The position numbers were made by a program, and so were the translations under genes. The notes under the pieces are model-generated. The model was given only the letters and a program-made list of their open reading frames with translations, had not been told where the DNA came from and did not search any database. Shown in pieces: positions 29,029-37,938 of a DNA stretch of 64,000 nucleotides. The first letter of the stretch is position 1. Each line of letters begins with the position of its first letter. Origin of the DNA: Paracoccaceae bacterium (GTDB lineage: Bacteria > Pseudomonadota > Alphaproteobacteria > Rhodobacterales > Rhodobacteraceae); the NCBI GenBank assembly GCA_022822495.1, contig JAJEBQ010000056.1:1-64000 (forward strand). Reading direction: 5' to 3'.

Positions 29029-29877
29029 TTAGGATGGTTTTTTCGAAAGCTGAACGGCAATGATCCCTGCTGTAATTATGAACACCCCTACAAAATCACG
29101 AAAGGTAATAATTTCACTCAAAAGAAAGGCGGCTACAGCGATACCTAGAAAAGGGTTCAGAAAATGGAAAGATGAAGCCTTCGTTGGCCCTATTCTGTTC
29201 ACAAGTTTAAACCAAAGCCACGTACCAAACAATCCGGGGCCTATGATTTGATATATAAAGGCTCCAAATAACTGCCAGGAAAAATCTACAGGTTCAATCG
29301 TTTCGAATAATACTGCCGGGATCAAGGTAAATACAAAACCCACAACCATCTGTAAGCCAACCACCATGACAAGATTATTACTCAAAAGAGCCTGCTTAAC
29401 TGTTAAAGTTGCAATACAAAGGGCAAGTGAAGCGATGATACAAAGTATAATTCCGACCAGTTCAAAACCAAAATTCCATCTGGTGGACATAATGATTAAG
29501 ACTCCAATAAAACCTGAGGTAATTCCCGAAACTCCTATCCAACCTATTTTTTCTCGAAACATAAGGGCACTGAGAAAAGCCACCTGAATGGGCATTGTAG
29601 AGGCGATGATTGCTGCCAGAGAGGCTTCGATCCATTGCATGGACACAAAATTAGCTCCGAGATATATTCCGTTTTGGCAGAAGCCAAAAAGCAAAATACC
29701 CAACCATTGACGGTGATTTAATTTGAAGGATTGCCCCATTATGAGGGCAAGACCAATCCCCAGGACTCCAGAAATTGCGAACCGTACCGTTAAGGCTGTG
29801 AGAGGGGGAATTTCAAGTACAATTATACGGGCTGTTGAAAATGCACTTGACCACATGAAAGCAAACAAAACTCCCAT
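29029..29877 (-). CDS. EamA-family (DMT) transporter
   Basis: 282 aa with about ten membrane helices arranged as two five-helix repeats, which defines the EamA drug/metabolite transporter family. Typical features are MWSSAFSTARI at helix 1 and FLNPFLGIAVAAFLLSE in the last helices. It should export or exchange a small metabolite or amino acid in the inner membrane; the substrate is not readable. The gene is on the minus strand, followed by aroC coming from the other side. Confidence 0.85.
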   Translation of the reverse strand: MGVLFAFMWSSAFSTARIIVLEIPPLTALTVRFAISGVLGIGLALIMGQSFKLNHRQWLGILLFGFCQNGIYLGANFVSMQWIEASLAAIIASTMPIQVAFLSALMFREKIGWIGVSGITSGFIGVLIIMSTRWNFGFELVGIILCIIASLALCIATLTVKQALLSNNLVMVVGLQMVVGFVFTLIPAVLFETIEPVDFSWQLFGAFIYQIIGPGLFGTWLWFKLVNRIGPTKASSFHFLNPFLGIAVAAFLLSEIITFRDFVGVFIITAGIIAVQLSKKPS

Positions 29878-29968
29878 GAGGATGGAAGTAACAAAAAATC
29901 GGTCGGAATGTTTAACCGACCGAAATAGATTGCAAAAATAAATTTTCTTCGATTTAAGAAGAGATGAT

Positions 29969-30259
29969 TTAACCTGCGACAGAATTCTTGATAGCCGCTC
30001 CCCAAGAAATTCTAGGAACGCGTTTTGCAGGTATCGTCAAGGGTTTTTTCGTTGCAGGGTTAATACCTGAACGCTCATTTCTCATTTTTGAAGAAAGTCG
30101 TCCCACCTTATTCAATGGTACAGTGTTCCCAGCAGAAACCTCTTCAATAATGGTATCACTTAAAGCATCAAGAAAATCGTTTGTTGCTTTCTTCTCCCCT
30201 CCAGTTTTACTCGAAATAGCTTCGATTAACTCTCTTTTAGTTAGAACCTTTCCTGACAT
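29969..30259 (-). CDS. HU-family DNA-binding protein
   Basis: 96 aa from ATG 30259 (MSGKVLTKRELIEAISSKTG); an upstream in-frame ATG at 30319 adds 20 untypical residues. It has the HU fold: N-terminal helices, then VPLNKVGRLSSKMRNERSGINPATKKPLTIPAKRVPR as the beta-arm region with the Pro that kinks DNA. It should bend and compact the nucleoid. It is upstream of and co-directional with the EamA gene, with a 91-base spacer. Confidence 0.9.
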   Translation of the reverse strand: MSGKVLTKRELIEAISSKTGGEKKATNDFLDALSDTIIEEVSAGNTVPLNKVGRLSSKMRNERSGINPATKKPLTIPAKRVPRISWGAAIKNSVAG

Positions 30260-30463
30260 CTTTACTCCTATTAACTTATTATATTTTACAGATCGGGAAA
30301 TTACCTTATCAAAGACCAACTTTTTCAGCTAAGAACATACATGCCTTATCTAAAGAGCCATCAGAAATTCAAAATTTAGTTTTTCAGATTTCCCTAACTA
30401 GTCTATAATAGAAGAAAATCCATTTAACAACCATAGAATACAAGAAAATGGGTTTTTTCTAAT

Positions 30464-31954
30464 TTACAGAAAAGAAGTTTCTTCAAAACTTCTTAACTTT
30501 CTTGAATGTAGGAATTCCTGAGGCATTTTCCGCAAGGAGGCCAGAGCCATAATGCCAATTAATAGATGGTTGTTTACTTGGGTTCGGAAAAATTCACTGG
30601 CCATTCCTGGCATTTTCAGAACACCATGTAGTGGTTTGTCAGATACGCATAGCAACGTCCCGTAGGGTACGCGGAATCGGAATCCATTAGCTGCAATCGT
30701 GGCCGATTCCATATCCAGTGCAATGGCCCGCGATTGACTTAACCTTCGTACCGTGCCAGAATTCACTCCCAATTCCCAGTTTCGATTGTCGACGGATGCT
30801 ACAGTTCCAGTTCGCATAACTCTTTTCAGATCATATCCCTTTTTCTTGGTAACCTCTTCTACAGCCCCCTCAATAGCGACTTGAATTTCAGCCAATGCAG
30901 GGATTGGAACCCACAATGGCAAGTCATTATCAAGTACCTGATCTTCACGTAGGTAAGCATGGGCAAGGACATAATCGCCCAGATTTTGACTGTTTCGCAG
31001 TCCAGCACAGTGTCCGAGCATAACCCAAGCGCTTGGACGCAACACGGCTATGTGGTCCGTTGCAGTCTTGGCATTGGAGGGTCCCACGCCAATATTTACC
31101 AGACTAATTCCAGAGCCATCTTCCCTGGTCAAATGACAGGCCGGCATTTGAGGCATCCTTGCGGGACGGTTGATTACGCCGTCGTAATACGTTAATTTAT
31201 AACCCCCTGATGTTACCAGTGATGTATAGCCAGAATTTGTATCGGCGAGTTGTGAACGAGCGAAATCTTCGAACTTGTCTACATAAAGTTGATAATTTGT
31301 AAAAAGTATAAATTTTTGAAAATTTTCCACACCGGTTGCTGTGTAGTGTTCAAGTCTGGCAAGTGAATAATCAATTCGGGGCGCACTGAAGGGTGCAAGC
31401 GGTTTGGCTCCATCTTCATAAACAAAACCCACGCCATTAACGATTTCATCATGCATTATCGCCAAATCGGGAGTATCAAAAACATCCCTGAGAGTAAAAC
31501 TCAGTTCCTTGGATGAAAAAGTAATTTCCTCGTCGGCCTTGACCGCAAAGTGTATGGGTATTGGGGTTGTTGATAGCCCAACTGTTACAGGTACATGATG
31601 GTGATTGATAAGGAGATTAATCTGATTAACCAGATAGGCCTTAAAAAGTTTGGGGCGTGTGATGGTTGTAACATAAACCCCTGGTTCAGTCACATGCCCG
31701 AAAGAAAGTCGGGTGTCTATAAACCCATAAGTAAGCGTTTCAAACCTGATTTCTGGATAATAGGCCCTAAATTTCTTATTCTCCGGGTTTTCCCGGGCAA
31801 CCAATTTCAATTTTTCCTGAAGGAATTCAGTGGCCAGATCATATCTGCGTATTAATTCCTCGACTGCCTGTTCTCCCGAGGTACAAGTTATCACTTCCGG
31901 AATCTCCGGGGTAATGATTTCTCTCTCCTCAAGTTCGAATTCCGAATGTTTCAT
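30464..31954 (-). CDS. amn: AMP nucleosidase
   Basis: 496 aa, the length of the bacterial Amn with an N-terminal AMNp_N domain and a C-terminal nucleoside phosphorylase-like domain (GPSNAKTATDHIAVLRPS, and AIALDMESATIAANGFRFRVPYGTLLCVSD with the conserved Asp/Glu of the base site). It hydrolyses AMP to adenine and ribose-5-phosphate. The gene overlaps ade by 4 bases (ATGA), so the two are one operon, and the products link: adenine is the substrate of ade. Confidence 0.95.
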   Translation of the reverse strand: MKHSEFELEEREIITPEIPEVITCTSGEQAVEELIRRYDLATEFLQEKLKLVARENPENKKFRAYYPEIRFETLTYGFIDTRLSFGHVTEPGVYVTTITRPKLFKAYLVNQINLLINHHHVPVTVGLSTTPIPIHFAVKADEEITFSSKELSFTLRDVFDTPDLAIMHDEIVNGVGFVYEDGAKPLAPFSAPRIDYSLARLEHYTATGVENFQKFILFTNYQLYVDKFEDFARSQLADTNSGYTSLVTSGGYKLTYYDGVINRPARMPQMPACHLTREDGSGISLVNIGVGPSNAKTATDHIAVLRPSAWVMLGHCAGLRNSQNLGDYVLAHAYLREDQVLDNDLPLWVPIPALAEIQVAIEGAVEEVTKKKGYDLKRVMRTGTVASVDNRNWELGVNSGTVRRLSQSRAIALDMESATIAANGFRFRVPYGTLLCVSDKPLHGVLKMPGMASEFFRTQVNNHLLIGIMALASLRKMPQEFLHSRKLRSFEETSFL

Positions 31955-33759
31955 TGAATAAACAGGTCTACAAATTCTGCTTTGATTACATTAAAAATCC
32001 CCCTGTTGGAAATTCTGATTTCGGGGATCACCACGAGTGCCAATAAAGTGTGCTGCATGAATGCATTATTTAGGTTACAACCACAATTCACCATTTCCTG
32101 TCTTAGTTTTACCAGATCTTTTGCCACCTGGGATGGTGGTGCATCAGATAACAATCCACCGATAGGTAACTTGACAAGCCCTTTTTGTTGGCCATCTCGC
32201 CACAAGGTAATACCACCATTCGTTTCAACAAGTTTGTGTGCAGCAAGGGCCATATTCTGTTTGCAAGTCCCTACTACGATCATGTGATGACTGTCGTGAC
32301 CGATGGTTGAGGCGAGAGCCATTTCCCCTTTATAACCAAAGCCGCTGACAAATCCATTTATAACGGCACCGCTCGCTTTATGGCGTTCAACCAAGGCAAT
32401 CTGGCAAACATCCTTACCCTGATCTCCTTCAACCAAACCTTCTTTTACATCAAGGTCAATTTGGAGAAGTTTGGTTGGAGCCTGGTTTTCGATGATACCA
32501 ATGACATTGGCCTTTAGTGTGGCTCTGTTATTACCTTTGGGAGGGTTAATATCAAATTCCTGGGGCCTAATTGGCTGTTTTACCCTTACGGTTTCTTTCA
32601 TTTCAGCCGGCCATGATAGCGGTTTTAGCAAACCAACAAATTGTCCTTCCTGAGCAACTTTAATGCCATTCGCATAGACAAGATCAATGGGTAGTTTTTC
32701 CAGGTCACTTGTAAGAACAAAGTCAGCTCTTCGACCTGGACTTATAGAACCCAACTCACGTTCCAGTCCAAAATGAGAAGCGGTATTAATGGTAGCCATC
32801 TGGAGTGCGATCAAAGGTTCGCAACCACACTCAATAGCGTGTCTAACCACCCGATCCATATGGCCATCATGTATTAAAGTTGCGGCATCACAATCATCTG
32901 TACAGAGGATAAAGTTTCTTGGATCCAAACCCCTTTCGGTTACAGCGGTAATCTGTTTCTTTACATCATACCACGCAGAGCCAAGTCGCAGCATTGATCG
33001 CATGCCTCTTCGTGCACGTTCGACAGCATCAATTTCACGTGTTCCTTCATGATCATCAGCAGGTCCACTTGCTACATATGCGTGGAAATTATTTCCCAAA
33101 TCAGGTGAGGGGTAATGCCCCCCTATGGTTTTACCGACAAGCCTTGTTGCCGCCATTTCGCCAAATAGTTTTGGGTCTCCGTTAATGACACCTACAAAAT
33201 CCATCATTTCACCAAGACCGATAATGTTAGGTGCGTTGATCAGGCCGGCGATATCAGTAACATCCAGTTCAGCACCTGCGTCTTCAAACCCGGGAAATGA
33301 AGGAACGCAAGATGGTACCTGAAGAAAAATATTGATTGGTTGTCTTACGGCTTCATTATACATGAGTCTGATGGCTTCCAAACCCATTACATTTGCCATC
33401 TCGTGAGGATCAGCAAACATGGTTGTGGTACCATGTGGGGTAACCGCCTCAGTAAATCTTGCAGGGGTTAACATTCCTGATTCTATGTGCATGTGTCCAT
33501 CGCAAAGACCCGGTATAATATATCTATCATCCCCGTTCAAAATGTCTGTCCCAGGACCGATACAATGTTTCGCATTAGGTCCGCAATATGCAAACCGGCC
33601 ATGCGCAACAGCGATATCAGTATTGGCAATTATTTCCCGACTTTGAACATTGACCCATTGCACATTGGTGATTACCAAATCAGCTTTGGCTTTACCCAAA
33701 GCCACCTGTGTCAATTGTGGGGCAACTTCATGCCAGCTTTTGATGGTGTTCTGAGACAT
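31951..33759 (-). CDS. ade: Adenine deaminase
   Basis: 602 aa amidohydrolase. Signatures: CDGHMHIESGMLTPARFTEAV, ADPHEMANVMG, LCTDDCDAATLIHDGHMD and the C-terminal adenine deaminase domain. It turns adenine into hypoxanthine and ammonia with a binuclear metal site (HxH in GHMHIE). It is the first gene of the ade-amn operon and overlaps amn by 4 bases. Together they would convert AMP to hypoxanthine without passing through adenosine. It is divergent from the HD-domain gene. Confidence 0.95.
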   Translation of the reverse strand: MSQNTIKSWHEVAPQLTQVALGKAKADLVITNVQWVNVQSREIIANTDIAVAHGRFAYCGPNAKHCIGPGTDILNGDDRYIIPGLCDGHMHIESGMLTPARFTEAVTPHGTTTMFADPHEMANVMGLEAIRLMYNEAVRQPINIFLQVPSCVPSFPGFEDAGAELDVTDIAGLINAPNIIGLGEMMDFVGVINGDPKLFGEMAATRLVGKTIGGHYPSPDLGNNFHAYVASGPADDHEGTREIDAVERARRGMRSMLRLGSAWYDVKKQITAVTERGLDPRNFILCTDDCDAATLIHDGHMDRVVRHAIECGCEPLIALQMATINTASHFGLERELGSISPGRRADFVLTSDLEKLPIDLVYANGIKVAQEGQFVGLLKPLSWPAEMKETVRVKQPIRPQEFDINPPKGNNRATLKANVIGIIENQAPTKLLQIDLDVKEGLVEGDQGKDVCQIALVERHKASGAVINGFVSGFGYKGEMALASTIGHDSHHMIVVGTCKQNMALAAHKLVETNGGITLWRDGQQKGLVKLPIGGLLSDAPPSQVAKDLVKLRQEMVNCGCNLNNAFMQHTLLALVVIPEIRISNRGIFNVIKAEFVDLFIQ

Positions 33760-33916
33760 ACAGAATAGTTCGCTTCAATACAAAAACACACAAATAATTC
33801 TATCTCCAGTTTTGGTCTGGAAACCAAATATATAGAAAAGTACCTAGATTTTTAATTATGAAAGGAAAAACCAATTTTGGTTTGAATCCCAATTTTCAAA
33901 AATAAATGATAGCATA

Positions 33917-34510
33917 ATGAAAAAAGTTTCTTTTACCGAAATGAAATATGGAACCAAGGAGGATTACCAACTTTTGTCTGAGCTAGAAAAACCATACCTC
34001 ACCCTTACCACCGACCGCATTATCAGCGAGTTAAAAAGGCAAGGTGAAGATACGCTTTCGGGTTATCAAATCACCCGGTTGGAGCATGCGTTACAGTCGG
34101 CGACCAGGGCTTATCGGGATGGAGCCGATCTTGATTGGGTTGTTAGTGCCTTACTGCATGATATTGGGGATGGTCTCGCACCTCAGAATCATGATCGCTT
34201 TTCGGCAGAGGTCATCCGACCGTATGTACGCGAAGAGGTTACCTGGGTAATTGAACATCACGGAATTTTTCAGATGATTTATTATGCTCACCATTATGGC
34301 TGGGAGCCCAACGCGCGAGATAAATTCAAGGACAATATTTATTTCAAATCATGTGAAGATTTTTGTGAAAGATGGGATCAAGCTTCGTTTGATCCCGATT
34401 ATGCCGTGGAAAATATTGAATTTTTTGAACCTATGGTCAGGGAAGTTTTCAATCGCAAAGCCTATGATCGAAAACATATTCAACCTGGTGTGGTTAAAGG
34501 GCTTCCTTAG
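33917..34510 (+). CDS. HD-domain hydrolase/oxygenase-like protein (COG4341 type)
   Basis: 197 aa. The HD motif is LLHDIGDGLAPQNHDRF, with an upstream His in LEHALQSA and later His in IEHHGIF and YAHHYG. This set matches COG4341 proteins, which include the PhnZ-type diiron oxygenases that cleave 2-amino-1-hydroxyethylphosphonate, and other predicted HD phosphohydrolases. Phosphonate use is not shown by any neighbour, so the reaction is open. It would be cytosolic. It is the last intact gene before the insertion-scarred region. Confidence 0.75.
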   Translation: MKKVSFTEMKYGTKEDYQLLSELEKPYLTLTTDRIISELKRQGEDTLSGYQITRLEHALQSATRAYRDGADLDWVVSALLHDIGDGLAPQNHDRFSAEVIRPYVREEVTWVIEHHGIFQMIYYAHHYGWEPNARDKFKDNIYFKSCEDFCERWDQASFDPDYAVENIEFFEPMVREVFNRKAYDRKHIQPGVVKGLP

Positions 34511-34759
34511 GCTAGGTAAATATAATTTCTGTCAAACAGATCTACTTTCTGATTAGATATAATTGAGGGCTGTCCTGAGACGGTTGTGGCAAAATTGAAC
34601 AGGAGGAAGCCTTAAGGGCACTTCTATTAATTAATTGAGCCCTATTTTTTTATAAAACACCCCTCAAATTCTGGCCTTTTTGTTTGTGTAGTGCTTCAAT
34701 GGAAGCCAACACTCAATAATTAGTCCCTTTTTGATGTAAACCCGGGAGATCCCACATAG

Positions 34760-35398
34760 AAAGACGCCATGTGCTGGCAGAAGATCCTCAACGCCAAGCG
34801 TTGAAGGAGGTGGTTGACTGGGAGTCATTCCGACCGCTTCTTGAAGAGGTCTTTGGTCCTCCTCGCACCCATTGTCCGGGCTGTCGTCCCTAGGACTATC
34901 GCATTATTTTCTGTTCCCTTCTGTTGGGGGTCGTGAACGGCTTGAGTGATTAGTAATTGCACTACATGCTGCTTGATCGCATCTCCTTCAATCCGTTTAC
35001 GGGTCTTCACAGCAAGGATCAGGTTCTGGACCAGAAGACGCTTTGGACATAGCGCAACATGTTGAGCCGGCCGGGGCGTATTGATGCTTTGGTTGGGGTG
35101 TTCAAGGACCCGTTGGCCGCCCATGGCTATCGCTTGCCGACGGGGACATTGGTGGAGTCTTCGACTGTCCAGGTTCCCCGTCAGCGTAATAGTCGGGAGG
35201 AGAAGGCTGTAATCAAGAGTGGTGGTGTTCTCACCGACTGGAACAATCAACCACACACGTAGTGTCAGAAGGACACGGACGCGTGCGGGTTCAAGACGCC
35301 TGGTGTGTCTCATTTTGGCGATAAAAATCATAGTGCGGTTGATCGGGCGACGAAGGTGATCACCAAGTGGGAAGTGTCTCCGGCACCTGTTCACGACA
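34760..35398 (+). pseudogene. IS5-family transposase remnant
   Basis: The start codon has been lost: the homologous start reads ATA where the related copies have ATG. Coding text continues with several stops and shifts: DWESFRPLLEEVFG, then RIDALVGVFKDPLAAHGYRLPTGT and VPRQRNSREEKAVIKSGGV, then SHFGDKNHSAVDRATKVIT. Related copies are at 37939-39059, 42168-42790 and 42715-43469. The C-terminal end is missing because a short element is inserted at 35399. It cannot make a functional transposase. Confidence 0.8.
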
Positions 35399-35586
35399 GT
35401 GTTGTTTTTCATAATACCACAAGGGCATCCGGGGAGACAACCCCGGGTGCCCTCCTCTTCAAAAAGAAACGACTTGGAAAGGAAAGAGGATGATTCTTAA
35501 ATTAATTCAATTTATCAGAACATCGGCGTTGAATTAATTTGATAAAAAACCGGGGTTACGTGACGGTTTATTGTGAGAAATAACAC
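35399..35586 (+). repeat. Short inverted-end element, copy 1
   Basis: 188 bp bounded by imperfect inverted ends: GTGTTGTTTTTCATAATACC at the left and, read on the other strand, GTGTTATTTCTCACAATAAA at the right. It lies inside the transposase remnant, so it is probably an insertion. Within it, 35422-35434 and 35441-35453 form a 13-bp stem with one mismatch around AGACAA. Its right 120 bp is about 90% identical by eye to the reverse complement of 62332-62455, and its right end and TTGGAAAGGAAAGAG block recur at 38389-38525. It has no gene of its own, so a non-autonomous element is the simplest reading. Confidence 0.6.
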
Positions 35587-35746
35587 CGATCAAAGGGTGA
35601 ATTGAGCGAAAAAAGGGTTTGATTGATCAAGAGTTTACAAAAAAGCTATATGTCACAGGGGTAGAAAACTTAAAAAAGTGACTTTTGAAAATCAGGGACT
35701 CTCCGATGATCTTAAAAAGAAGAGGTGCCCTTAATTATGGTTGTTT

Positions 35747-36372
35747 ATGAAGGACAAAATTTGGGAAAGATTTAAAGATGATCATATAGATCTTTGGGTA
35801 TTCGCTTACGGTTCCCTTCTTTGAAATCCCAGATTTGAAATTCAGAAAAGTGTACCTTCAGTTTTGGAAGGTTACCGTAGATCATTCCGCATGTGGTCAA
35901 TACATTGCCGGGGTACTCCAGAAAAACCGGATCTGGTATTGGCACTGGAAAAAAGGTGGGGGAAAATGCCTGGGTCTGACGCTAAGATGTATTAAGAAAG
36001 GATAATAAAAAAGTACTTGACTATCTAAGGGATAGAGAACTGGTATCGTCTGCCCATGTTGAAAGTACAGTTACACTGGAATTAAGTGACGGGAGGAGTA
36101 CAACCGCTCTTCTTTATGTGGTCAAGACTGATCATCGACAATACACAGGCGATTTATCTCTGGAGGAGCAGGCAGGGATTATTTCCCGGGCCGAGGGTAG
36201 GGTTGGATATAATGCTGATTATCTCAGCAGGACTGTTGATCGATTAAACCAGTTGGGTTTGGAATATCCCAGTATGGAAAAATGGAATAGTATGGTTAGT
36301 GACTTTCTTGGTCAGGAAGTGGCTCGACGATCAAAAGATATCCATCCGAATCAACGACCTTTACCTTTTTAA
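35747..36372 (+). pseudogene. Broken gamma-glutamylcyclotransferase (ChaC-like)
   Basis: The frame starts ATG at 35747 and reads WVFAYGSLL, then a TGA where family members have Trp (SLMWNP), then NPRFEIQKSVPSVLEGYRRSF. Two frameshifts follow, in the region about 35940-36010. The last third (36010-36372) is intact text: HVESTVTLELSDGRST, TDHRQYTGDLSLEEQAGII, GYNADYLSRTVDRLNQLGL. An intact ChaC would degrade glutathione. The 3' end overlaps nfeD by 77 bases. This gene stands beside the IS remnant and is non-functional as read. Confidence 0.85.
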
Positions 36373-36778
36373 CGGAACCCTTGGCAGGAATTGTATCTTC
36401 CCTTAATCGGAAATGCCATCTGACGCCTTCGAATAAGCCAATGCCTTCGTCTTCCTCCAATGAAACTACGGTTCCGACCTTACCAATATTACGCTTGGAG
36501 GGGTTATTTAGAACTGATTGGTTTTTTCCGCCGAAAACCTTCTCGAATTTTGGATAGAAGTATCGCCCCAGAAGAGTCGTAATGACAGTTAGAACTAAAA
36601 AAAGCAGAATCTGGTACCAAAAAAGCAAATTCGACAGGAATAATACTACACCAACCAGAATGGCGGCCAATGCAGGCCAAATAAAAATAGTGGTTGGCAA
36701 AAGCAGCTCGACAATCCCCAACAGGAACCCGAGTGTTATCCAAACCCAGGGTGATAAATCTGTTAACAACTCAAGCAT
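36296..36778 (-). CDS. NfeD-family membrane protein
   Basis: 160 aa: two to three membrane helices in the first 85 residues (VWITLGFLLGIVELLLPTTIF, then LAAILVGVVLFLSNLLFW) and a C-terminal OB-fold domain (GKVGTVVSLEEDEGIGLFEGVRWHFRL). NfeD proteins pair with SPFH/stomatin proteins and often sit next to them, as here: the SPFH gene starts just upstream on the same strand, 17 bases away. The pair is thought to affect membrane organisation. Exact function is unproven. Confidence 0.88.
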   Translation of the reverse strand: MLELLTDLSPWVWITLGFLLGIVELLLPTTIFIWPALAAILVGVVLFLSNLLFWYQILLFLVLTVITTLLGRYFYPKFEKVFGGKNQSVLNNPSKRNIGKVGTVVSLEEDEGIGLFEGVRWHFRLREDTIPAKGSVKKVKVVDSDGYLLIVEPLPDQESH

Positions 36779-36795
36779 ATTTCCTCCTTTTCAAG

Positions 36796-37755
36796 TTAAC
36801 CATCGTCGGATTTTTTGTCTCCTCCCCTTGCCAGTTCTGCAATACCGGCAATAGAACCAAGAAGGTTGCTTGCTTCAAGGGGCATCATAATTGTTTTTGA
36901 ATTTGGTGCTGCCGCAACAGATTCCAAAGCCTGGGTATATTTCTGTGCCACAAAATAATTGACAGCCTGTATATCTCCATCAGCAATGGCCTTTGATACC
37001 ATTTCAGTTGCTTTCGCCTCCGCTTCAGCAGCTCTTTCTCGAGCTTCAGCATCCAAAAAGGCAGCCTCTCTTCGACCTTCCGCTTCCCTGATCTGTGCCT
37101 CCTTCAAACCTTCTGCACGTAAAATTGCAGATTGCTTATCACCCTCAGCCTGAAGTACTTCTGCTCTCTTTTCCCTTTCGGCTTTCATTTGTCGGGCCAT
37201 TGCCTCAGATATATTTGGAGGAGGAGTTAAATCCTTGATTTCAATTCTCGTAACTTTTACTCCCCACGGCTTGACAGCATCATCAATAACCATAAGCAAC
37301 CGGGAATTTATCTGATCTCTATTTGAAAGTGATTCATCCAGATCCATTGAACCAATTACCGATCTGATATTGGTTTGAATCAGGTTTTCCAGCGAATTAA
37401 CAAGATCCCTGACTTCGTATGACGCCATTTCAGCAACAACAACTTGATAGAAGGCGATGGCGTCAGCTGAAATCATCGCATTGTCTTTCGTAATGACTTC
37501 CTGTGCACCAACATTCAGAAACGTTTCCATCATATTGACTTTTTTGCTAACACGCTCAATTAATGGGATGATTAATCTTAAACCAGGTTGTTGTGTTCGT
37601 GCAAACCTACCAAATCTCTCAATGGTCCAGTTTTCACCTTGTGGTATTGACTTTACCATCATAAAGAAGAAAAGTAGTATGAAAAACCCTATGACTATTA
37701 CAAAACCTATGAACACCTGATTGACCATAACTAAATCTATAAACTCCCGATTCAT
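36796..37755 (-). CDS. SPFH/band-7 protein (QmcA/paraslipin-like)
   Basis: About 319 aa from ATG 37755 (MNREFIDLVMVNQVFIG), preceded by AGAGG. One N-terminal membrane anchor (residues about 8-35), then the band-7 domain (WTIERFGRFARTQQPGLRLIIP, VDLSLSNRDQINSRLL-like tract, VKVTRIEIKDLTPPP) and a long charged coiled coil (ALMARQMKAEREKRAEVLQ-type heptads, Ala/Glu-rich, about 195-265). It should oligomerise at the inner membrane. An upstream ATG at 37809 lacks a site. It is the first gene of the SPFH-nfeD pair. Confidence 0.88.
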   Translation of the reverse strand: MNREFIDLVMVNQVFIGFVIVIGFFILLFFFMMVKSIPQGENWTIERFGRFARTQQPGLRLIIPLIERVSKKVNMMETFLNVGAQEVITKDNAMISADAIAFYQVVVAEMASYEVRDLVNSLENLIQTNIRSVIGSMDLDESLSNRDQINSRLLMVIDDAVKPWGVKVTRIEIKDLTPPPNISEAMARQMKAEREKRAEVLQAEGDKQSAILRAEGLKEAQIREAEGRREAAFLDAEARERAAEAEAKATEMVSKAIADGDIQAVNYFVAQKYTQALESVAAAPNSKTIMMPLEASNLLGSIAGIAELARGGDKKSDDG

Positions 37756-37938
37756 GATAACCTCTAATATGAAATTTAATAAAGGGAACCTCTTTATATT
37801 CATTTTCACGAGATTCCACGATTTTCAAAGATTGTTTGTTCACAACTTCATCTCAAATCCACTCGACATTCACCAAAACACGCCCTTTTCAATACGATCA
37901 CACACACCTTTACCCCGCTCCGGACCAGTGTGACATAA

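Larger units (their letters stand above)
34612..35734 (+). mobile_element. IS5-type insertion sequence remnant
   Basis: The left end carries AAGGGCACTTCT (34614-34625) and the right end its near-inverted copy AGAGGTGCCCTT (35721-35732), one mismatch in 12. Both are flanked by TTAA (34612-34615 and 35731-35734), which may be the target site. The interior holds a broken transposase read plus and another short element inserted in it. The left-end sequence is shared with the element ending at 43610, including the following AT-rich stretch, which supports a common family. Confidence 0.7.

Noticed and set aside
30405-30463. Possible terminator for the ade-amn operon
   Set aside because: The stem is about 9 bp with a mismatch, the loop is about 20 bases and the T-tract is weak, so it does not stand out from the AT-rich background.
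35747-36372. UGA read as Trp in the chaC frame, hinting at a recoded genetic code
   Set aside because: Intact genes in the window use TGA as stop (for example dapF, petB, rnhB) and tRNA-Trp has the normal CCA anticodon; the chaC copy also has two frameshifts, so it is a pseudogene.
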